This document shows, piece by piece, positions 24,851 through 33,049 of a DNA stretch of 64,000 bases. The DNA is from Verrucomicrobiales bacterium (lineage in GTDB: Bacteria > Verrucomicrobiota > Verrucomicrobiia > Limisphaerales > J093). Location of the stretch: the NCBI GenBank assembly GCA_024233215.1, contig JACKPW010000004.1, forward strand, positions 62,001 to 126,000. The letters are read 5' to 3'. A program made the translations under genes and the position numbers. Within the stretch, counting starts at the first letter, position 1; each line of letters opens with the position of its first letter. The notes below the pieces were generated by a model, which was not told the origin of the DNA, searched no databases, and saw only the letters and a program-made list of their open reading frames with translations.

Positions 24851-25026
24851 TCAACCGCCAAAGCGGCGATTGGGATCGCACGCACTCCACGACGCTGCGC
24901 GAACTCCACGTTCGCCTCGGGCTTGGCGCCTGCTTCGGTCTTCGGGCGTCGCGTTCCCGGGAAAACCGTTGGACGTCCGAGCGGACCCGGGCGATGCTGC
25001 GTCACCATTGCTGAAAGGACCCCACC

Positions 25027-26433
25027 ATGCTCGCCATCATCAGTGACCTCCATCTCACGGACGGGTCGACCTCGACGACCATCCATCCCAGCGCGTTCGA
25101 TCTGTTGCGACAGGAGATCGAGGCCGCCGCGCGGACCAACGGGGCCGGGAAGGGTAACGTCAGGACGGTGCACCTGCTCCTGCTTGGCGACATTTTCGAC
25201 CTTGTCCGCACCGACTGGTGGTTCCGACGGGACGCCTCGGGCCGGGAGAACGCGCCGTGGGAGAGCCGTCCATGGAACGGCGATCTCGATCCTGAGACCG
25301 CGATGAATCGCGACAGCGTCGGGGTCGGGCGGCAGTATGATGCGATCCTGAGGGGCATCCTGGATCACCCCTCCACGAAGGGATTCATCGATGCCATCAA
25401 GGGGCTGGCGACCTCGGATGCCGTTCCGGAACTCCAGATCACCTACGTCATCGGCAACCACGACCGGGCGTTGAACAATTTCCCCGGCTTGCAGCAGACC
25501 ATCCAGGCTGCGTTGACGGAGGAGATCGCGTTGAAGGGGAACAAGGTCGAATTCAAGCCATCCTTCACCGATCCAGCCTACGCCGTGGCCGCCCGGCACG
25601 GTCATGAATGGGAGGATAATTGCCACGCCCGACTCCTCCTGCAGAAGGTGCTGCAGAAACGCAGGAAATGGGATCCACTCGACCCGGCAATCAACCGGGT
25701 CCAGAACCTTGGGGAAGTGATCACGTCGGAGTTGATGTCCGGCTTGGTCTGGCGGGTCCGGCAGGCCGACGATCCGGACCTCACGGACATCGTCAAGCAC
25801 GCGGACCTGCTCCGGCCGGCGACCGACGTGTTTCAATGGATCGAGTGGCAGGCGCGCAGCCGCAAGCTGAAGAAGAGCCAGAAGGAGCTTCTGGCACAGT
25901 CGCTGAGCGAGTCCATCGCCGGCGTCGTCGATTCCGCCTTTGGGCGACTGTGGGACCGGGCGACCACGGATCTCCTGGTCTCCGGGGACCTGGTGGACCG
26001 ACTGGAACTGGTCCGCTCACGGCTCCGCGCCTCCGGCTATGACGGCCTGCGGAAATGCGTGAAGCTGCTGGTGCTCGTCAGCAACTTCGCCTCAGCCGTG
26101 GCGCCCGGCAAAGCCGAGGACTACCAGGGCGCCAAAGAGGAGTTCAAACGGCTCGATCCCGGAATCCAGTACCTGGTCTATGGCCACACGCACCGGGCAC
26201 GGCACGATCATCTCTCTGGCACGGTGGACGGCCGGGTGCAGATGTATCTCAACACCGGCACGTACCTCCCGCTGCTGGAAACCACAGACGACGGCAAGGG
26301 GTTCGCGCAGTCGAACCAGATGACCCTGGCGTTCTTCTACAACCGGGAGGAGGACACCGAGGATCGCGCGGACAAGGGTCCGACGATGGCCCTCTGGAAC
26401 GGCATCAAGCGCAAGCAATACGTCACCCGGTAA
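25027..26433 (+). CDS. calcineurin-like metallophosphoesterase
   Basis: A 468-residue protein with the full metallophosphoesterase motif set: SDLHL at the N-terminus, GDIFD, GNHD, a GHE motif (RHGHEWED) and GHTH near the C-terminus followed by NTGTY. These residues bind two metal ions that activate water for phosphoester hydrolysis. The length and a helical insert between the GHE and GHTH motifs (residues about 200-360, rich in Lys/Arg/Glu) exceed the core fold. Substrate is unknown; the family includes UDP-diacylglucosamine hydrolases, nucleases and cyclic-nucleotide phosphodiesterases. GAAAGGA about 6 bases before ATG 25027 is a good ribosome-binding site. No signal peptide is seen, so it is probably cytosolic. 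Confidence 0.8.
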   Translation: MLAIISDLHLTDGSTSTTIHPSAFDLLRQEIEAAARTNGAGKGNVRTVHLLLLGDIFDLVRTDWWFRRDASGRENAPWESRPWNGDLDPETAMNRDSVGVGRQYDAILRGILDHPSTKGFIDAIKGLATSDAVPELQITYVIGNHDRALNNFPGLQQTIQAALTEEIALKGNKVEFKPSFTDPAYAVAARHGHEWEDNCHARLLLQKVLQKRRKWDPLDPAINRVQNLGEVITSELMSGLVWRVRQADDPDLTDIVKHADLLRPATDVFQWIEWQARSRKLKKSQKELLAQSLSESIAGVVDSAFGRLWDRATTDLLVSGDLVDRLELVRSRLRASGYDGLRKCVKLLVLVSNFASAVAPGKAEDYQGAKEEFKRLDPGIQYLVYGHTHRARHDHLSGTVDGRVQMYLNTGTYLPLLETTDDGKGFAQSNQMTLAFFYNREEDTEDRADKGPTMALWNGIKRKQYVTR

Positions 26434-26554
26434 CCGAAGAGCGACCCAGCAGGACAATCTCGCTACGGCGAAGCGGCTGCTCCCAGTTTGAACAGAAAAC
26501 TCGCGCAGAGACGCCGGGGCGCAGAAGAGTGATTGGGGGTCGGTTGCGAGGTTA

Positions 26555-26584
26555 CAGGTTTCAGAGGGCAGGTTTCAGCGCTCC
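26555..26584 (+). repeat. dispersed intergenic repeat, copy 2
   Basis: CAGGTTTCAG, AGGG, CAGGTTTCAG, CGCTCC: the plus-strand counterpart of 24811-24850. It is followed by CTTCGGGCTTCGGATTTCGG-type repeats, which resemble a decayed version of the simple repeat that follows copy 1. It lies in the 200-base gap between convergent genes. Confidence 0.6.
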
Positions 26585-26633
26585 AGCTTCGGGCTTCGGA
26601 TTTCGGGGCTTCGGATTTCGGCTCTTCCCGCGA

Positions 26634-27149
26634 TCACCAGGCACCGGGGATGAATCGCGCCACGCGGCGGGCGTAATCGACGTAGTCGGGGAATCGTTCC
26701 GTCAGCCAGGTTTCCTCGCGGGCGGCCTTGAAGCGCAGAAAGACGATCATCACCAGGGTGATCCCGAGCGCGGTCCAGCTTCCCCGGAGAAGCGCCCAAC
26801 CGGACCCCAGCGCCATGAGGCTCGCGTAAAGCGGGTGCCGGACCCAGCGATAGATGCCGCCGGTGATCAGCCGGGAATCCTCCTTCGGCCTCGGGAAGAT
26901 GGTGCGGTTGCTGCGCAGCGACAGGGCTCCCCCCACACCGGCAATCGATCCCAGTCCAAACAGGGCCCATCCCACAACCGTCACCCAGGACCCACCGAAA
27001 CTGCCTTGATCAATGAAGACTGCCACACACACAGCAATCATGAGGACCGATTGCACCAGCGCCCAACCGCCGCCGCGCTCCCGGAACGTCGGGGGAGAGG
27101 ACACCATGCCGCTCACCGCGAAAAGACCTTTGCCGCACGCCACCAGCAT
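26634..27149 (-). CDS. isoprenylcysteine carboxyl methyltransferase-like integral membrane protein
   Basis: A membrane protein of about 171 residues with three to four hydrophobic segments. The C-terminal half has the ICMT/phospholipid methyltransferase pattern: GIYRWVRHPLYASLM, then EETWLTERFPDYVDYARR and VARFIPG. In related enzymes the RHPxY and EE motifs bind S-adenosylmethionine. Whether the substrate is a lipid, protein or small molecule cannot be read from sequence. The start is uncertain: ATG 27149 and ATG 27107 both precede the first helix, and the longer open frame upstream has low-complexity Arg/Ser content typical of an antisense artefact. Confidence 0.68.
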   Translation of the reverse strand: MLVACGKGLFAVSGMVSSPPTFRERGGGWALVQSVLMIAVCVAVFIDQGSFGGSWVTVVGWALFGLGSIAGVGGALSLRSNRTIFPRPKEDSRLITGGIYRWVRHPLYASLMALGSGWALLRGSWTALGITLVMIVFLRFKAAREETWLTERFPDYVDYARRVARFIPGAW

Positions 27150-27273
27150 CGAAGCCGGACTGTCACCCGCGAAGGTTGAAGGCGGCAGATGGAGGATGGC
27201 CGGATGCCTCCGGCGCCGCCACCCGCAGAACCCGCTTCTTTCGGTCCTTCGTGGGTTTCGTGCTTGAACCCGG

Positions 27274-29103
27274 TCACGGCTGGTTCTTCTTTCCGCCGAG
27301 GATGTTGTTGAGGAGGCTCTTGCCCTGGTTGCCGAGGTCGCCGCCAACCTTCTCGTCCAGGAGCTTGGTGGCGGCCTTGGAGGCCTCGTCGACCGCCCGC
27401 TGTTTGCCCGCCGCAAGCAGCGCCTTGCTGAGGCCGCCGTCGTCGACCTTCACCCGCGGGTTGTCCAGCGGCCCGGTCAACGCGATGGGCAGGGTGAAGT
27501 TGTCCAGTTTCGTGCGGTCGCCGGTGGGCAGCACGATGTCCACCGCGTGAAGGGTGGCCTGCAACGGCAAATCAATCGTAATCCCGCCCTGCGAGGCCCA
27601 GCTTCCGTCGGCCGCCAGATCGATGGTGCCGCCCTGCAAAGGCTGGGTGTCTGCGATCTTGAGGTCGCCGGCAATCTGGTCCGTGGGCAACCCGCGCCAG
27701 GCAAAGCTCAGGGAGTTCGTCGCACCCGCACGCTCAAACGCGGCGAGCGCCAGGCCGAACACGATGCGGTCGGAACCGGAACGCACATGAATCTCCGGCG
27801 TCCGGCCGAGCAATGCGGGATGGGTGGAGAGATTCAGGGCCTCGACGTCCAGCCGGTCGTCGCCCAGGGATGCGACCCTGACCTCGGAGGCGGACAGTTT
27901 GGCAATGGTGAGTGTGGGGCTGCCCTCGATCAAGTGGGTGGCCCGCACACGGGCATAGCCCTTCTCCTGAACCTCCCGTTCCAATCGCTCGCGCAGGCCC
28001 TCCTCTTTCTCGACCGGGGCATCGGGCCCGGCAGGTTTGGCCTCGTCGGGACCGGAGATCTTCTCGAGCCACCGCCTGGCCTGGGCCAGGCGCTCCTTCC
28101 AGAGCTGCGCCTGTTTGAGGTAGTCCTCGAGAGTTCTGGCGTCGCCGGGCTTCTCCAGGTCCGGTTCAGGTTCCGGCGGGGGACCCACCAGACGGCCCTT
28201 CACCTTCCGGGCATCCCCACTACTCGCCCCGTCGACGACCACCAGGTCGATCTTGAGCCGTTTGCGCAGGAGATCCTCCGCGTTGAGGGCGGCCTCCAGC
28301 CTGCGGGCGCGGAAGAGATCCGTTTCGAGTGCCTTGGGGTCCGCCATGGCCAGGTCGGTCACGGTGAGGCGGTTCTCCTTGAGGCTGAGGTCCACGGAAC
28401 CGACGTCGACTGTGGCACCGTTGGCCCGTTCCAGGCCGGATTGCAGGGCGGCGGTGAGAATCGGACCGGCGAACAACTGGTTCAGCAGCACGAGGACCGC
28501 CACACTCAGCGCGACGAACACGACCCCGAGGATGCGGATGGGATTCCCCAATCGCTTCGAGAGCAAATCCTCGTAGGACACCTTGCCGTGACCGCTTCCC
28601 GCCAGCAGCCAGACCAGGAACCGCACGGATTTGCGTGCCTGGTAGCGTTGGTACCGCTCGGAATCCTTCTCCAGCGACACCATCTTGCGGCGAAACCGGG
28701 TGATGGCTCCGGAAATCACCAGGCCCACGATGATGCCCATCACCAGGCCTACCGCCAGCCCACCGGTGGTCAGGTAGTAATCGAATCCGAACAGGGCCAG
28801 GCCCGGGGCATTGATCATCGACTTGAAAAGGCCGGAGGTCGGACCGTCCAGGAGCAGTCGTCCGACGGCGAAACTGACCGGTGCGAGGGCCAGCGAGAGG
28901 AGCTTGGCGCCCACCGCGATCAGGGCGGCGATGGCGAGGTTGGCGTTGAGAATGACCAGCAGGAAGGTCAGGACCAGGATGAGCCCGGCCGCCTGCACGA
29001 AACCGGGCATGAAACCCAGCATGCATCCCAGCATGCTGGCCGCGATGATCTGGAATGGAGTCGCTCTTCCGCGAATGATACTGCCGATTCGACGCGTGAT
29101 CAT
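27274..29103 (-). CDS. TIGR03546/TIGR03545-type membrane protein, apparently fused
   Basis: A 609-residue protein. Residues about 1-160 form a multi-helix membrane unit (GCMLGFMPGFVQAAGLILV, then LNANLAIAALIAVGAKLLSL and PVSFAVGRLLLDGPTSGLF), which I recognise as TIGR03546-like. A further helix near 187-207 leads into a long periplasmic part beginning NGATVDVGSVDLSLKENRL, with an AsmA-like beta region, a coiled-coil around residues 350-410 and a C-terminal region typical of TIGR03545. In proteobacteria these two are separate adjacent genes. Function is unknown, though the shape suggests an envelope or lipid-transport role. ATG 29103 starts the conserved membrane unit. Confidence 0.65.
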   Translation of the reverse strand: MITRRIGSIIRGRATPFQIIAASMLGCMLGFMPGFVQAAGLILVLTFLLVILNANLAIAALIAVGAKLLSLALAPVSFAVGRLLLDGPTSGLFKSMINAPGLALFGFDYYLTTGGLAVGLVMGIIVGLVISGAITRFRRKMVSLEKDSERYQRYQARKSVRFLVWLLAGSGHGKVSYEDLLSKRLGNPIRILGVVFVALSVAVLVLLNQLFAGPILTAALQSGLERANGATVDVGSVDLSLKENRLTVTDLAMADPKALETDLFRARRLEAALNAEDLLRKRLKIDLVVVDGASSGDARKVKGRLVGPPPEPEPDLEKPGDARTLEDYLKQAQLWKERLAQARRWLEKISGPDEAKPAGPDAPVEKEEGLRERLEREVQEKGYARVRATHLIEGSPTLTIAKLSASEVRVASLGDDRLDVEALNLSTHPALLGRTPEIHVRSGSDRIVFGLALAAFERAGATNSLSFAWRGLPTDQIAGDLKIADTQPLQGGTIDLAADGSWASQGGITIDLPLQATLHAVDIVLPTGDRTKLDNFTLPIALTGPLDNPRVKVDDGGLSKALLAAGKQRAVDEASKAATKLLDEKVGGDLGNQGKSLLNNILGGKKNQP

Positions 29104-29285
29104 GGCTGGAGCGTAACGCCGGTCACCGGCAAAGGCAATCGCGCCCCGCAGTTCGCGCCCCCCAGTTCGCCTCGCACAACCGTGAATCGGGGCGAGGCGC
29201 GTCGGCCGGTCAAACCCGCCCGCCCCCTGGGGAACGACGGCGGCTTGACACCCGCCGTCCCCTGCCAAAGATAGGTCCTGCGGAT

Positions 29286-29696
29286 ATGGCAAAGAGCGAA
29301 CGCAAGAAGCTCACCCGCGCCGAAGAGCGCGATTTGGACATCGAGATCGACTTCCTGGCCGGGTTGGCCCGGCGGGCCCCCGACTATGTGGACGCGTTGG
29401 AACTTCTCGGGGAGGACTACACGCGGCGCGGGCGTTTCAAGGACGGTCTTCAGGTCGACCTGCAGCTCGTGACACTGCGGCCCGGGAACCCCCTGGTGCA
29501 CTACAACCTGGCCTGCAGTTACTCCCTGACGGACCAGCCGGAAAAAGCGTTTGAGGCGTTGAACAAGGCCTTGGACTGCGGCTACCGCGACTTCCACTGG
29601 CTGTCGCGCGATCCCGACCTCGCCGTCTTCCGCGAGCATCCGCTTTACCGCAAACTCCGCACCCGCGTGCGCGCCATGCGCGTGCCGGTGGACTGA
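29286..29696 (+). CDS. TPR-repeat protein
   Basis: A 136-residue soluble protein made of tetratricopeptide-like helices: DYVDALELLGEDYTRRGRF, NPLVHYNLACSYSLTDQPEK and AFEALNKALDCGYRDFHWLS. The final part (DPDLAVFREHPLYRKLRTR) is the usual TPR ending in small bacterial proteins of this type. TPRs mediate protein contacts; the partner is unknown. It begins with a Lys-rich tail (MAKSERKKL). mtnA starts 10 bases after its stop, so the two are likely co-transcribed. It diverges from the TIGR03545-like gene across 182 bases. Confidence 0.8.
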   Translation: MAKSERKKLTRAEERDLDIEIDFLAGLARRAPDYVDALELLGEDYTRRGRFKDGLQVDLQLVTLRPGNPLVHYNLACSYSLTDQPEKAFEALNKALDCGYRDFHWLSRDPDLAVFREHPLYRKLRTRVRAMRVPVD

Positions 29697-29706
29697 CCCC
29701 ACGATC

Positions 29707-30837
29707 ATGCTTGTCCGCGTCAGCGGCCGGTCCCGACACCACCGCACGGTCGACTTCGATGAGCGGCGCAACTGCGTGCGGCTGATCGAGCAACGCCTGC
29801 TCCCACACACCTTCAAGGTCGTTTCCATTCCCGACCACGTGGCCACGGCCGCGGCCATCCGGGACATGGTGGTGCGGGGGGCGGGAGCGATCGGCGCCAC
29901 GGCGGCCTACGGTCTGGCCCAGGGCGCGCGGGCATTCGGGGGTCGCGGCCTGACGGGCTTCACGCGGCATGTGGAAAGGGTCTTCCAGACACTGGCCGCC
30001 GCCCGACCCACCGCCGTGGATCTGGTCAACGCCATGATCCAGGTTCGCGAACGCATGCAGAGCGGCACCACCGTGACCGAACGGCAACGTCTCGCGCTCG
30101 CAGCGGCCCGGGCGTTCGCCGACGAGGATGTGGCGCACTGCGAGGCCCTTGGCCGGCAGGGCGCCTCCCTGATCCGGGAGGGCATGCGGGTCTTGACCCA
30201 TTGCAACGCCGGTTGGCTGGCCTTCGTGGACATCGGCACCGCCACCGCACCGCTCTACGCCGCGCAGGCGGAAGGCCGGAATTTCCACGTCTTCTGCGAC
30301 GAAACCCGGCCACGCTGCCAGGGCGCCAGCCTCACCGCCTGGGAACTCGCCCAACAGGGGATTTCCCACCAGATCATCGCTGACAACGCCGCCGGGCACC
30401 TGATGCAGCGAGGCGAAATCGACCTGGTTATCGTCGGCAGCGACCGGGTGCTCGGGCGCACCGGGGAGGTGGCCAACAAGATCGGCACCTACACGAAGGC
30501 GGTGCTGGCAGCGCACCACGGCATCCCGTTCTACGTGGCGATCCCGCTGTCCACCATCGACTGGAACCTGCGACGCGGACGGGACATTCCCATTGAGGAA
30601 CGGGAGGAAGCGGAGGTCCTCGGGGCATGGGGAGTGACGACCTCGGTCAGCCGCTCAGGGAAGGCGATCCGGCGTTATGTGCGCATTGCGAATCCGACGA
30701 GTGGCGCGCGCAACCCGGGATTCGATGTCACCCCGGCCGAACTGATCACCGGCATCATTACGCCCGCCGGGGTCTTTCCGCCGGGGGAACTCTGGGGACG
30801 GCGGCTGGAACTGGGCGGTGCCTTCAGACCAGCGTAA
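29707..30837 (+). CDS. mtnA: S-methyl-5-thioribose-1-phosphate isomerase
   Basis: A 376-residue member of the MtnA/eIF2B-like isomerase family. It interconverts 5-methylthioribose-1-phosphate and 5-methylthioribulose-1-phosphate in methionine salvage; some members act on 5-deoxyribose-1-phosphate. Conserved features are VVRGAGAIGATAAYG, THCNAGWLA with the catalytic Cys, DETRPRCQGASLTAWEL, DNAAGHLM with the catalytic Asp, VGSDRV, NKIGTYTKAVLA and PLSTIDW. The usual GADR is GSDR here. No other mtn gene is in the window. The frame starts 10 bases after the TPR gene without an obvious ribosome-binding site, suggesting translational dependence on it. Confidence 0.9.
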   Translation: MLVRVSGRSRHHRTVDFDERRNCVRLIEQRLLPHTFKVVSIPDHVATAAAIRDMVVRGAGAIGATAAYGLAQGARAFGGRGLTGFTRHVERVFQTLAAARPTAVDLVNAMIQVRERMQSGTTVTERQRLALAAARAFADEDVAHCEALGRQGASLIREGMRVLTHCNAGWLAFVDIGTATAPLYAAQAEGRNFHVFCDETRPRCQGASLTAWELAQQGISHQIIADNAAGHLMQRGEIDLVIVGSDRVLGRTGEVANKIGTYTKAVLAAHHGIPFYVAIPLSTIDWNLRRGRDIPIEEREEAEVLGAWGVTTSVSRSGKAIRRYVRIANPTSGARNPGFDVTPAELITGIITPAGVFPPGELWGRRLELGGAFRPA

Positions 30838-31007
30838 AGCCGAAACACGCGCGCCCGACGGGGCCCGCTCCACCCGGTCGGGATGGCTGATCAAGGCGGC
30901 CGAATGCGGTCCGGCATTTCCAAAGTCAAACGTCCCGATGTACCACTGTGGAACATCCAACATCCGTGGGTTGTCAGGACCCGCCGCCCCTGACACAGTC
31001 CCACGCC

Positions 31008-31754
31008 ATGAAATCCGCCCGTCCGGATGCCTCCCGCGAAACCCGGCAGACCGCGGCTGCCGTTGCAGAGCGGTTGGCCGGGGTGGCCAACTCCGAAAAG
31101 GCCGCCCTGCTGCAACGCTTCTTCAAGACCGGCCCCGGCGAATACGGTGAAGGCGACCGCTTCCTGGGGATCATGGTCCCGCAGCAGCGCAAGGTCGCCC
31201 GCGAATTCGCCGCCCTGCCCATGGAGGAGGGTGGGCAACTGCTGGCTTCGCCCTTTCACGAGCACCGGCTCACGGCCCTGTTGATCTGGGTCCGACAATT
31301 CGAGCGCGGCGACGAGCCAGCCCGCCGGACCCTCCACGCCGCCTACCTCGCGAACACCGCGCGGGTAAACAACTGGGATCTCGTGGACCTGTCGGCGCCC
31401 CACCTGGTCGGGACCTGGCTGCTGGACCGCTCCCGCGCCGTGCTCCGAAGGCTCGCCCGCTCGGAATCCCTCTGGGAACGGCGCATCGCCATCGTCGCCA
31501 CGTTTGCCTTCATCCGACGAGACGAGTTCGCGGATGCCCTCGACATCGCGGACCGGCTGCTGAAAGACCGGGAGGACCTGCTGCACAAGGCCACGGGCTG
31601 GATGCTGCGGGAGGTCGGCAAACGCGACCAGGCCGTGCTGGAGGATTTCCTTCGTCCCCGCTGCAACCGGATGCCCCGCACCATGCTCCGGTATGCCATC
31701 GAGCGGTTCCCGGAGCCGCTGCGAAAGCAGTACTTGGCCGGAAGCTTCACCTGA
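31008..31754 (+). CDS. DNA alkylation repair protein (AlkD-like HEAT-repeat glycosylase)
   Basis: A 248-residue all-helical protein of the AlkC/AlkD superfamily. Recognisable features are RFFKTGPGEYGEGDRFLGI near the N-terminus, ARVNNWDLVDLSAPHLVG with the conserved NWDLVD motif, and WERRIAIVATFAFIRR followed by LHKATGWMLREVGKRD. AlkD removes N3- and N7-alkylated purines by recognising the lesion without flipping the base; Trp and Asp in the NWDLVD region contact the nucleotide. ATG 31008 was chosen because upstream codons are not conserved-looking. It stands in a co-directional series with mtnA upstream and a serine hydrolase 18 bases downstream. Confidence 0.87.
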   Translation: MKSARPDASRETRQTAAAVAERLAGVANSEKAALLQRFFKTGPGEYGEGDRFLGIMVPQQRKVAREFAALPMEEGGQLLASPFHEHRLTALLIWVRQFERGDEPARRTLHAAYLANTARVNNWDLVDLSAPHLVGTWLLDRSRAVLRRLARSESLWERRIAIVATFAFIRRDEFADALDIADRLLKDREDLLHKATGWMLREVGKRDQAVLEDFLRPRCNRMPRTMLRYAIERFPEPLRKQYLAGSFT

Positions 31755-31772
31755 CCCGCTTCCCTCACCCGG

Positions 31773-32969
31773 ATGAAACCTCACCTCCCAATGTCCCTTC
31801 GACCCACCGCAGTCCGCACGTGGCTGACGCTGCTCCTCGTTTTCGGCGCGGCCCGGCCCGTCCTGACAGCCCCCGCCGCGACGGACCTGTCGGAACCCGC
31901 ACCCACGGCGGGTGATCCACGGGTGGCGGCACTGCTGGAAACCGCGCGGAAAAAGGCAGGCGTGCCGGCCCTCGCCGGAGCGGTCGTGACCACCGATGGG
32001 CTTCAGGCCATCGCGACCAGCGGCTGGCGCAAGGCGGGTGCGGCCAAGGCGGTCACTCCGGACGACAGCTGGCACCTGGGTTCCGAAACCAAGGCGATGA
32101 CCGCCACGCTCGCCGGACGCCTGGTCGAGCGCGGTTTGCTGCGCTGGAACACCACCCTGGCGGAACGTTTCCCCGGTCTGGCGGACGACATGCACCCGGA
32201 CCTTCGCGAGGTCTCCCTCGAACAGCTGCTCACGCATCGCGCGGGACTGCCGGCGAACCTCCGATGGAGTTCGTTCGACCGCAGCGATGTTCGGAAAGCG
32301 CGACGGGAGGTGGTCCGGGAGGCCACCGCCAGGGCCCCACTCCACCCGCCCGGCTCGAAGGTGTTTTACTCCAACCTGGGCTATGTCATTGCCGGCGCGA
32401 TGATCGAGCAGGCACTCGATCAACCGTGGGAACAGGCGATTGTGGAGGAGGTGTTCGAACCTTTGGGGATGCGGCACGTCGGCTTTGGCGGCACTGGCAC
32501 CCCGGGTGAACTCGATCAACCGTGGGGCCATTTCGAGACAGGGAAGCCGGTTCCATCGAACGGTCCCGACACGGACAACCCTCCTGTGCTGGGCCCCGCC
32601 GGCCGGGTGCACGCCCCGCTTCAGGATTGGGCGCTGTTCATCACCGACCAACTCCGGGGTGCCCGGGGGGAGGGCCGGTTGCTCCGGCCGGAGACCTATC
32701 GCAGAATCCAGACCCCGGTCGGGGACGACCGGCACGCGATGGGCTGGATCGTTGTCCCGCGGGGGTGGGCGGGTGGACCGGCGCTGAACCACACCGGCAG
32801 CAACACGATGAATTACGCCAACGTCTGGATCGCACCGGCGAAGGGGTTCGCCATCCTGATTTGCTGCAACCAGGGCGGCGACGGAGCCTTCCAAGCCACG
32901 GACAACGCCGTGGCCGCGCTGATTCCAGTCGCCGCGGCGCAGGCGTCCGCAGGGGATTCCGGGCATTAG
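31773..32969 (+). CDS. exported beta-lactamase-fold serine hydrolase
   Basis: A 398-residue protein with signal peptide (residues 1-32) and a class C beta-lactamase/DD-peptidase-like domain. The SxxK motif is SETK in WHLGSETKAMTATLAG, the YxN motif is YSN in KVFYSNLGYVIAG, and a histidine variant of KTG is HTG in NHTGSNTMNY. The family includes esterases, D-aminopeptidases and penicillin-binding proteins, so true beta-lactamase activity is not implied. It is probably periplasmic. It follows the AlkD-like gene by 18 bases. Three Met codons lie near the start; I keep the first, ATG 31773. Confidence 0.82.
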   Translation: MKPHLPMSLRPTAVRTWLTLLLVFGAARPVLTAPAATDLSEPAPTAGDPRVAALLETARKKAGVPALAGAVVTTDGLQAIATSGWRKAGAAKAVTPDDSWHLGSETKAMTATLAGRLVERGLLRWNTTLAERFPGLADDMHPDLREVSLEQLLTHRAGLPANLRWSSFDRSDVRKARREVVREATARAPLHPPGSKVFYSNLGYVIAGAMIEQALDQPWEQAIVEEVFEPLGMRHVGFGGTGTPGELDQPWGHFETGKPVPSNGPDTDNPPVLGPAGRVHAPLQDWALFITDQLRGARGEGRLLRPETYRRIQTPVGDDRHAMGWIVVPRGWAGGPALNHTGSNTMNYANVWIAPAKGFAILICCNQGGDGAFQATDNAVAALIPVAAAQASAGDSGH

Positions 32970-33049
32970 CGGAAGCCATGCGGCTGACAGCCTGCCGACT
33001 GCCCGGCTTGACCCCGGGGGGCTTCGCCCGCTAAAGAGTGCGCGTCACA

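Larger units (their letters stand above)
24596..25026. other. 431-bp intergenic region with a hairpin, a 7-bp tandem repeat and a dispersed repeat
   Basis: This divergent spacer between fabD and the metallophosphoesterase contains no convincing gene. From left to right it holds a 9-bp stem hairpin CGAAAAGCG/CGCTTTTCG (24663-24671 and 24683-24691), the heptamer array (24706-24796), a copy of a dispersed repeat (24811-24850), and about 160 bases with no recognisable element before the GAAAGGA ribosome-binding site at 25014-25020. Open frames across it arise because a 7-base unit without stops reads open in all six frames. Confidence 0.7.

Noticed and set aside
24605..24890. Short proteins with repeated RIEDRGS or ILDPRSS
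   Set aside because: They are translations of the 7-bp tandem repeat, which is open in all frames.
31773..32969. Beta-lactamase resistance gene
   Set aside because: SxxK and YxN are shared with esterases and peptidases of the same fold. No evidence points to antibiotic hydrolysis.
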